Assembly: GCA_948567375.1 (NCBI GenBank)
Contig: OX419756.1
Coordinates: 35,354,333-35,418,332 of the forward strand
Source: Lunularia cruciata
Taxonomy: Eukaryota > Streptophyta > Marchantiopsida > Lunulariales > Lunulariaceae
Reading direction: 5' to 3'
DNA: 64,000 nucleotides
The notes beneath the pieces are model-generated. The model searched no databases. It was given only the letters and a program-made list of their open reading frames with translations, and was not told the DNA's origin. Below, in pieces: positions 57,110 to 64,000 of this stretch (positions are counted from its first letter, which is position 1; every line of letters starts with the position of its first letter). The position numbers and the translations under genes are program-made.

Positions 57110-58560
57110 TTCTTGAGTAGTCACACGAGTTGTTTTGCCTTCAGTATGAAGGATTTGGGTGCTCTGAAGGGACATGGTATACGGATTGAGCTGACTAGCG
57201 ACACACCAGTTTTCCGACATCCTTATCGATATAGTGATATGGAGAGGACATTGATTCAGAGCCGGAGTAGTGACCTTTTTGAGGCTGGTTTGGTGGAGAT
57301 TTCACATGGAGAGTATGCATCAGCGACAATGATGCCAGCCAAGAAGGATATGCATGGCAACTATACAGATGTGTGGAGGTTACCGTCCTATCAACCGACA
57401 GACCAGGGCTGATCGGTATGCCATGCCTACACCGGAGGAGATTTTTGATGTGTGGAGATTACCGTCCTATCAACCGACAGACCAGGGCTGATCGGTATGC
57501 CATGCCTACACCGGAGGAGATTTTTGATGCGATTGGGCATGCAAAGGTCTTCAGTACTTTGGATCTTCGAGCAGGATATCATCAGTTGCCAATTAGGGAG
57601 GAAGATAAGTCCAAGACAGCATTTTGGGCTATTGATCCTCACGGCAAGGATGTGTTATATCAGTGGAGGTTCTTACCATTTGGGTTAAAGAACGCTCCTG
57701 CTGAGTTCCAGAGGGTCATGGATAGGATCCTAGCTGGATTGGATTTTTCTCGGTGCTATATTGATGACATTTTGGTTTATAGCACTACTGTGGAGGAGCA
57801 TGAGAGACAGTTGTTGGAGGTGTTTGAGAGGTTGAGATCTCATGGACTCAAACTACATCTTGGGAAGTGTAGGTTCTTCCACGAGCAGGTTGAGTATTTG
57901 GGTCACACAATCTACCCCGGAGGACTTGGTGTCCAGCAGACCAAGGTGGAGGCTATTGCACGTATTCCTCGGCCTACGGATGTGAGTAGAGTGCGAGCAT
58001 TCCTTGGGTTGGCAAACTTCTATCGCCGCTATGTTAGAGGATTTAGTGCCATTGCCAAGGCCTTGACAAAGCTGACCAAGCTTACACATGAGTGGTGTTG
58101 GGGAGATGAGCAGGAGAGAGCTTTTGTAGAGCTCAAGGAGAGGTTGACATCTGCTCCTATTTTGAGGAGACCGATCAGGGGACGACCATTTCAGGTTCAC
58201 ACTGATTGGAGTATGTTGGGGCTTGGAGCGGTGCTCACCTAGCATGATGATGAGGAGAAGGAGTTTGTGGTGGCCTATGCTAGTCGCTCCAACAATTCAG
58301 CGGAGGCGAAGTATAGTTCATATGAGGGAGAGTGCTTGGCAGCAGTTTGGGCAGTAGCACATTTCCGATGTTACCTATTTGGTAACCCCTTCACTCTCAT
58401 CACTGATCATCAGCCGCTGAAGTGGTTGATGAAGTCCGACAAGCTTTCAGGGAAGCTTGCACGATGGGCTCTGATTTTACAGGAGTATGATTTCACGGTT
58501 GTTCACAGACCTGGAGTGGTGAACCGTGATGCAGATGGGTTGAGTAGAAACCCATGTCCC
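57110..58560 (+). pseudogene. reverse transcriptase and RNase H of the methyltransferase gypsy element
   Basis: RT landmarks are DVWRLPSYQPTDQG-type text at the fingers, FSTLDLRAGYHQLPI (motif A, near 57555), FLPFGLKNAPAEFQRVMD (motif B, near 57670), CYIDDILVYS (motif C, near 57755) and FLGLANFYRRYVRGFS (thumb, near 58000), all typical of Ty3/gypsy. RNase H follows with the HTDWS (near 58197) and ADGLSRNPCP (near 58530) regions. Confidence 0.9.
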
Positions 58561-58799
58561 AGCCAGGAGGATCAGACCGGAGCACGTTGGCATGGTGAGA
58601 CAGATGAGGAGATGGTGCCAGGTTGGCATGCATCGGCCTTTCTGTGTATATTTGCAGAGACTTTGGTGGTATCTCTCTCAGCGCATATAGGAGGAGTTAT
58701 TGAGGTCACAGATCCAGAGAGTGAAGATATTGGTACAGTTCAGCGAGACATTCATGATGATGTCTTAGTGATGGACTATCTTTGCACTGGTGTTGTGGG

Positions 58800-59631
58800 T
58801 GGCACAGTTGGGGCCAAGGAGAGAGACCGTGTTCTTCAGCGAGCCAGACGGTTCAGATTGGAGGGTAAACACCTTTTGCGTGTATGGGAAGATGGTAGAG
58901 TGCGAGTAGTACCACTTCCATCACAGAGACCACAGTTGGTCCGTCATGTTCATGAGGAGCTAGGACATTTTGGAGTAAAGCGTACATATAGCTTACTTCA
59001 GAGTCATTATTGGTGGCACGGTATGCAGACCGAGGTACAGCAGTTTGTTGCCAGATGTATGGTTTGTGACCGAGTTAGAGCATCATTCAATGCTCCTACG
59101 CCACAGTTACACCCATTACCTATCATGGGATTGGGTTACCATTGGAGTTTGGACTTTGCCGGACCTTTACCGCTGACTGTGAGACATCATCGGTATGTTT
59201 TGGTGATGGTGGAGCACTTCTCCAAGTGGATTGAGTTGGTGGCACTTCCTGACAAGTCTAGTGAAGGGACAGCTTACTCGTTCCTGGATCGAGTTCTTAG
59301 TCATTTTGGTGCACCAGCTGAGGTTTTGACTGATCAGGGTACAAAGTTATTGGGAGAGTTTCAGGTCTTGTGTGACAAGGCTTTGATTGATCATCGTACT
59401 ACATCCCGAGATCACCCTGAGGCAGATGGCTTAGTAGAGAGAGTGGTTCAGACGGTGAAGAGAGGATTGCGAAAGTATGGTTTGCAGAGAGGCCACTTGG
59501 GAGATTGGGATCTCCAGTTACCTTGGTTGGCCATGGGCTATCGGTTCAGCCGGCAAGCCTCCTTAGCATCCTTCTCTCCATACTTCCTACTCTATGGACG
59601 AGATCCAGATTTACCTGCAGCCATTCGTTGA
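58800..59631 (+). pseudogene. integrase of the methyltransferase gypsy element
   Basis: HHCC zinc domain: HEELGHFGVKRT then CMVCDRVRA (58950-59085). Catalytic core: WSLDFAGPLP (near 59143), VLTDQGTKLLG (near 59325) and HPEADGLVERVVQTVKRGL (near 59412), supplying the D, D and E. The frame continues after 59647 into a C-terminal SH3-like/PHD region. Confidence 0.9.
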
Positions 59632-60048
59632 GATGCTACTATAGTTTTGGACTTGGATGACCCCGATGTATGGATGAGCGCATGTTCTCAACGGGCAGAG
59701 ATCTTTCGGAGAGTGATGCCGATGGCCTTTGAGAACTTGGCGATTGCTCAGCATAGAGATACTTTACGCTATGCTACCATTCGAGGAGGAGGTTATAGAC
59801 CCTCGATCCATCGATTTCATCAAGGCGACTATGTATATCTACAGCAGACAGCACCGACAACACTTGATGTTTCTACAGGCCGCACTATCTTGAGAGTGCG
59901 TGAGGTTTTGCCATCTGGAGTCCTTGTGTTAGAAGGACGTGATGGTGTTGTTTGGAAGGATCATGTGCGCAATTGTGCGCCATGCCACCTTCCAAACATT
60001 GATGGTACTATGGACCCAAGCTTGGCACTTGTACGTGCAGGCTTGAGG

Positions 60049-60183
60049 TGTATGTTATGTGGCTCTTCTGGTGGAGCTGCTACTATGTTAGTGTGTGATA
60101 GCTGTTCGAGAGGATGGCATATGGCATGTATGACTCCTCCCCTCACGGTGGTTCCTCAGGGATAGTGGTTATGTCCTAGATGT
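60049..60183 (+). pseudogene. PHD finger at the C-terminus of the gypsy pol
   Basis: The C4HC3 pattern is complete: CMLC, CDSC, GWHMAC and CPRC, with the invariant aromatic before the last Cys pair and a PPLxxVPxG turn, as in histone-H3-reading PHD fingers. It lies after the integrase core and an SH3-like stretch (HRFHQGDYVYL near 59810), the position where chromoviruses carry a chromodomain. A role in choosing insertion sites through histone marks is inferred by analogy with chromodomain integrases. Confidence 0.75.
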
Positions 60184-60358
60184 ACTTGACCTATAGCTAG
60201 TTCATTCTTTATATGGTATAGATTGCAGACAGGCGACTAACGATGGGGCTCCATAGCACCCGGCCTCCTGATCTTTGCCCATTAGAGGGTATACCATATA
60301 CCTAGAGTAGATGGCTATCTGGAGTTAGAGGGACCTAACCGCCAGCTAGGGAGGCAAT

Positions 60359-60914
60359 TGTGGCACTTTAGAGTCTATGTATGACTTATGTGTGAGTTGT
60401 GCTTTTATAGTGTATGATGTTGACAGCGATGTATGTTGTGTAGCAATGTATATACGCACGACAGCTGTCACGCCATTTGTAGTTCCGCATCTAGATGCTC
60501 GGACACTGGAGTTCCAGTGATGGTAGTTAGAGTTATTCTAGCAGTTTCTCAGGGACTACTTTCCGACGGTTAGATTTTGTGTTCGGGGTACTGACTTCAC
60601 GGTGGGGCCCACCGTCACTTTGCACCGTTTGCACCGTCAAGTGTGCCGTCAGCGGGACCGTTAGGGTTTCAGGGCTAGCTCGAGTCCAAGGGGTATAGTT
60701 TTGAAGTGAGCTCCAGAGAGCTCACTTCTCTGATGTTGAGCCTTCGAGTTCCTGGCTATGGTGGACAGAGGCCGGCGAGCGTCACCTGGATTCTCTATGC
60801 TTGAGTGGGTGTGGCTTGACTGTAATCAGTGCCCAGTTGTTGGCAGTTTATAGAGTGACAGATCAAGTACTGATCTGAGTTGAGTTGAGTTGAGAGTGTT
60901 AAGCAATCTGATTA
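60359..60914 (+). repeat. full-length LTR of the methyltransferase gypsy element
   Basis: Starts TGTGGCAC immediately after the purine-rich ctagggaggcaat, a plausible polypurine tract, and contains first the 107-bp segment X (60359-60465), then the 450-bp segment shared with 43219-43669. The expected terminal ca is absent at its junction with the following X copy. Confidence 0.7.
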
Positions 60915-60915
60915 T

Positions 60916-61022
60916 TGTGGCACTTTAGAGTCTATGTATGACTTATGTGTGAGTTGTGCTTTTATAGTGTATGATGTTGACAACGATGTATGTTGTGTAG
61001 CGATGTATATACGCACGACAGC
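60916..61022 (+). repeat. extra partial LTR (segment X only) at the 3-prime end
   Basis: 107 bp matching 60359-60465 with about two differences. It ends at acagc, exactly the point where the 5-prime partial LTR (43219) begins. Confidence 0.75.
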
Positions 61023-61112
61023 AGCGACGAGCAACAATGAGTGGCGTAGAGCAACGTCGAGCAACAACGAGCAACAATGAATAGCGACGAGCAACAATGA
61101 GCAGCGACGAGC
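61023..61112. repeat. short tandem repeat based on agcgacgagcaacaatg
   Basis: Five to six imperfect units of about 15-18 bp directly follow the gypsy element's last partial LTR. Confidence 0.7.
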
Positions 61113-61169
61113 AACAATCCCATTTAATCCTAAATTAACATATTAAATCCTTTATAAATCTTGTTCTTG

Positions 61170-61600
61170 TTCGTCTAGTGCATAAATTTGTCAACTTTTG
61201 ATTACCATGGGTATTCTCGATCATCATGGATGGTCCCTTTGGTGGCCTCGGTCGTCTAGTGCATAAATTTGTCAACTTTTGATTACCATGGCTGTTCTTG
61301 AACATCATGGATGCTCCCTTTGGTGGCCGCCACTGTCACTCTAACCCTAAACAATAAACTTTATTAACACTAATATGTAATCAATGCACTACGGAGTGAG
61401 AACAGAAAATTCATTATTCCTTATTTTCTATGAACCACCTCATATGGAGTGTGTTAATAATAAGGAACTTGGCCCGAACTCCGTAAGGATACCTTTTCTA
61501 TCTCCCTGTAACACATCGTACCCATTTAGTCAACGCTTCGTAACTATCTATATGAAATGAAAAGTTATGAAACTTAGTATAACTATTTCTGAAACCTCGT
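61170..61600. repeat. dispersed repeat, copy 2 (partner at 11130-11570), with an inner tandem duplication
   Basis: The first part is a tandem duplication of about 78 bp (61171-61248 and 61249-61326) sharing tcgtctagtgcataaatttg and ttgattaccatgg. The rest (61330-61600) matches the copy near ORC3 through gtgttaataataaggaacttgg, cgaactccgt and atctatatgaaa. No coding content. Confidence 0.6.
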
Positions 61601-61652
61601 GTTGATCCGATCTTCTTGTCAATGAGTAGATACCGTAATTATGATAGTAGAT

Positions 61653-61891
61653 GATGTACCTTAAGACGTTGGGCAGTGCTTATCTTCATGTGGTAGTTTG
61701 TGCTGTCTCGTTTGTTTATGGGACCTTCTTACTCCGTGTTAGATCTTTTTGCAACTTGCATCGCCAGAGTTCTTATGGCGGTACTTTATTAGTGAGGGAG
61801 CATGACTTTTGGCCACTAGATCCACGATTTGTTAACACTGCGTGGTGGATATTTCCTTGTCTGCCTGAGTCGGAATCCTACCACCGTAAGT
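61653..61891 (+). other. candidate 5-prime exon of an unrecognised gene
   Basis: A plus-strand frame opens with two ATGs near 61651, has a hydrophobic start (YLHVVVCAVSFVYGTFLL, a possible signal anchor) and reads through LVREHDFWPLDPRF and NTAWWIFPCLPE to a strong donor, ccaccgtaagtc, at about 61885-61892. No family is recognised. The start and any link to the repeats downstream are guesses. Confidence 0.3.
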
Positions 61892-62130
61892 CTTGTTCCT
61901 CTTATGTAACTCTTGCTTCTCAAACCTTTAAATAAAAATTTCATTCGATGAAAGCTCTCTATCGTTTACAGACTGAGATTTTAGTAGCAAGGAAGATATA
62001 AATGTGCACCTCCAGATATCATCGTGCCAAGATTGTATTGACAGTGTACGTATGGAAAGCGATCTGCTTTACGGTTTGCCCCTGCGAGTTGCAATCACTA
62101 GAGCCCCGTTTCTTGGTGTCTTGATGTCTT

Positions 62131-62178
62131 ACTAATAATTCCCTAACCAGACGTAGGTCTGGTTAGGGAATTATTAGT
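62131..62178. repeat. hairpin, perfect 22-bp stem
   Basis: Arms 62131-62152 (starting actaataattccctaacc) and 62157-62178 are exact reverse complements around a 4-nt loop. The flanking bases do not pair. Confidence 0.9.
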
Positions 62179-62724
62179 TCACTGCTAGCTTAAATTTAAG
62201 CAGGCATGCTTGGTTAGACTTTTTGAGATGAATTGTGGGTCGAGGCCCAGGGTGGAAGAGATATGCATATAGGTCGGTTTGTTCTGCCATCATCACCAGA
62301 AGATTTACTTCCGAGTCACAAGAATATTTCTAAGTTGTTATATTTGTCGTTATGAATGTTAATACTGTACATTGTGATTCAACGCAATATCCTGCTCGAA
62401 GTGTTGCTGAATAAACGCCAACATGTCATTGGCGTCCGGGATTGGATCAAAAAGTTCGGGTTGGGTTAGATCGAGGGCATTCGATGTTGGATGAAGTTCT
62501 TTTCTCAGCAACACTGTCACTTCCTGACAGAAAGTATACATTTTCTAGGTGTTACGTTTTGGAACAGGAACTTTAAAAGTGACAATGTTTTGTATTTGGA
62601 CGACATAATATGATCTTCAGCTCAATCAATGCATCAATATATATTGTTAGCGAAAGCACCTTTCAGTTATCTTACTATTTGAATTACCTGAAGAGAAATG
62701 GGATTTTTTAACATTTGTTTCTTG

Positions 62725-63456
62725 CAGGTAGCCATCGTTTCCCGAAATCCAAGGAAATCCATGGTTACAATGGATATTTCCGAGAAAGTAGAACCCAATC
62801 ACGAGATGACCAATTCTAGCTCCAAGAAGATCAAGTTGGACCAGAGAGCGACTGGTGCACGTTCGAGAAAGCTGCGATTTCGCGTCGAAGATCATGGAGC
62901 TGTTCGTCTATATTGCCAGGCTGAAGTTTCTCACGGTGATCAAAGGTCAAACACCAACAGGACAAGAAAACTCTGTCAGAGACTGGTAGATTTCTTAGAT
63001 ATATCGACTGGATCAACTGCTGCACGTTCGAGAAAGATGCGATTTCGCGTCCGAGGTCATGGAGCTTTTCGTCTATATTGCCAGGCCGAAGTTTCTCACG
63101 GTGATCAAAGTTCAAACACCAACAGGACAAGAAGACGCTGTCAGAGACTGGTAGATTTCTTACATATATCTAGATTCCTTGATTGTACTAGAGAAGTGGG
63201 AATCCAGATTGGAGGTTATGGAGCTTTTCGCCCATATCACCAGGCAGAAGTTTCTTATGCCGGTGAAAGTTCAAACATACAGGGGAAAGAAGTTTTTCGC
63301 GCTGGTGACAATTCAAGCACCGAAAGAAAAATTAGACAATTTCGGATACTGGTAAGTTTCTTAAATATATCTAGATTCAGTGACCGTAATAGAGAAGAGA
63401 GAATCCAGACCGGAGGTGGAGAGCATTTTGTCCATACGATCGTACTCAAGAAGTGA
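62725..63456 (+). CDS. unrecognised repeat-containing coding region, possibly repeated exons
   Basis: After a good acceptor (tttcttgcag, ending near 62728) one frame stays open to 63456. Three to four tandem units of about 165-190 bp (starting near 62855, 63025, 63190 and 63375) encode a motif of the form (R/I)-x-R/G-GHGAF-RLYCQAEVS followed by SNTNR and CQRLV. Each unit ends in ctggtagat or ctggtaagt, which look like splice donors, so each may be an exon with a short intron-like tail rather than a continuous protein. Units one and two are about 90 percent alike; later ones are diverged. No known domain is recognised. The first unit is preceded by a Lys/Ser-rich segment (SSSKKIKLD), a possible nuclear signal. 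Confidence 0.45.
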   Translation, partial: QVAIVSRNPRKSMVTMDISEKVEPNHEMTNSSSKKIKLDQRATGARSRKLRFRVEDHGAVRLYCQAEVSHGDQRSNTNRTRKLCQRLVDFLDISTGSTAARSRKMRFRVRGHGAFRLYCQAEVSHGDQSSNTNRTRRRCQRLVDFLHISRFLDCTREVGIQIGGYGAFRPYHQAEVSYAGESSNIQGKEVFRAGDNSSTERKIRQFRILVSFLNISRFSDRNREERIQTGGGEHFVHTIVLKK

Positions 63457-63636
63457 GAATCCAGATCGGCGGCTATGGATGAGCATTTCACGACACGAAG
63501 CAAGGGTTACAAACACTCAGACACCAGTGCAACAATTGCCGAGAAATGTAAATTTCTTGAACATACCTGGATTAGAGGAGTGAACGACGTTTTATGGTTC
63601 TGTTCCTTGTACACAAAGCGTGAAATTAAGGAATCC

Positions 63637-63781
63637 CGTCGCTGGCACTGTTACAGCATGATGATTTCATTCTGGATAGCGTTCCGAACGCCACTGCTGT
63701 AGAAATTGCCGGAGCCCCAAGACGTGACACACTTGGACCGCGGCAACATAATGTTCAGTATCCACACAATGTAGTTGTTCG
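63637..63781 (+). other. candidate further exon near the right edge
   Basis: One frame reads LALLQHDDFILDSVP, then TAVEIAGAPRRD and GPRQHNVQYPHNVVV, before a gtaaat donor near 63781. The composition is protein-like, and the tctgtagaaattgcc start resembles gcaacaattgccgag upstream, hinting at a relationship to the repeat gene. Family unknown; the window ends 220 bp later without more support. Confidence 0.3.
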
Positions 63782-64000
63782 GTAAATAGAGTGGCGAACT
63801 TAATTTCCTCCTCGACTTATCTTTTAACTACTATCTCATTAAAGGCTTACCTTGAGTCAGATCAAAGTAGATATGTTGATAATAATATGAGGTTGTAACA
63901 TATAACTACTGTAAAGATGTTTGACCAATGATCGTCTCTTCGAACGGGCTACGTATTCAAACGCTAGATTGCTCAAGGGCAGGCACTCGGATTCCGGAGG

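Larger units (their letters stand above)
43219..61022 (+). mobile_element. Ty3/gypsy element carrying a cytosine-5 DNA methyltransferase and a PHD finger
   Basis: Plus-strand order: partial LTR (43219-43669), leader, gag (from 44924, interrupted by a second element at 45699-53498, resuming after 53504 to about 54175), aspartic protease (about 54890-55400), C5 methyltransferase (about 55715-56700), RT (about 57110-57960), RNase H (about 58150-58560), integrase (about 58900-59630), PHD finger (60049-60183), full LTR (60359-60914), then a partial LTR (60916-61022). The shared LTR segments differ at about six of 450 positions, so the copy is fairly young. Apart from the nested insertion the coding region has several breaks (about five or six). 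I found no target duplication. The end arrangement fits a two-LTR circle opened within one LTR. Confidence 0.85.

Noticed and set aside
60357-61022. The repeated segment on both sides of the right LTR as an unusually long target-site duplication
   Set aside because: More than 100 bp is far beyond what LTR integrases make, and the segment begins right after a polypurine tract with TG, as the start of an LTR would.
1-64000. CRISPR arrays, bacterial operons, rRNA genes or organelle DNA
   Set aside because: No spaced direct repeats, no rRNA sequence and no organelle gene order; introns and LTR elements indicate nuclear plant DNA.

Overview
This is nuclear DNA of a streptophyte, most likely a land plant and probably a non-seed plant (bryophyte, lycophyte or fern). 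The grounds are spliced genes with short introns for ORC3 and for two plastid-type proteins (an RsmD-like rRNA methyltransferase and an LdpA-type iron-sulfur protein), set among chromodomain Ty3/gypsy elements. The narrower placement is a guess.

Layout. 1-3.2 kb: AT-rich, decayed, mostly unassigned. 3.21-9.60 kb: an old, badly broken Ty3/gypsy chromovirus (minus strand). 9.6-11.1 kb: a PIF/Harbinger transposase relic (minus). 11.13-11.57 kb: a dispersed repeat with a second copy at 61.17-61.60 kb. 11.93-17.94 kb: ORC3 (plus), at least 17 exons, with two AT-hooks in its C-terminal linker. 19.62-20.68 kb: intronless RsmD-like methyltransferase (minus). About 21.32-30.8 kb: an R2-like LINE with a restriction-like endonuclease (minus), split by a young chromovirus at 22.90-28.52 kb whose LTRs are full of heat-shock-element-like motifs. 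32.07-36.60 kb: LdpA-type gene (plus), 12 exons. 36.6-43.2 kb: no recognised gene, but tandem repeats, a small dispersed repeat family and seven near-perfect hairpins. 43.22-61.02 kb: a large Ty3/gypsy element (plus) that carries a cytosine-5 DNA methyltransferase between protease and reverse transcriptase and a PHD finger after integrase; a very young second gypsy element (45.70-53.50 kb, minus) sits in its gag. 61.0-64 kb: short tandem repeats and an unrecognised, probably host, exon-repeat locus.

How the parts relate. RsmD and LdpA point away from each other and share about 100 N-terminal residues, also at DNA level. This suggests that one 5-prime gene end (plastid transit peptide) was copied in inverted orientation and joined to the other coding region. 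Without the mobile DNA they would lie about 2 kb apart head to head; the LINE entered that spacer and the chromovirus then entered the LINE.

The most unusual system is the methyltransferase- and PHD-bearing gypsy element: it carries two chromatin-related modules on its own pol, and its ends look like a two-LTR circle that was opened inside one LTR before joining the chromosome.
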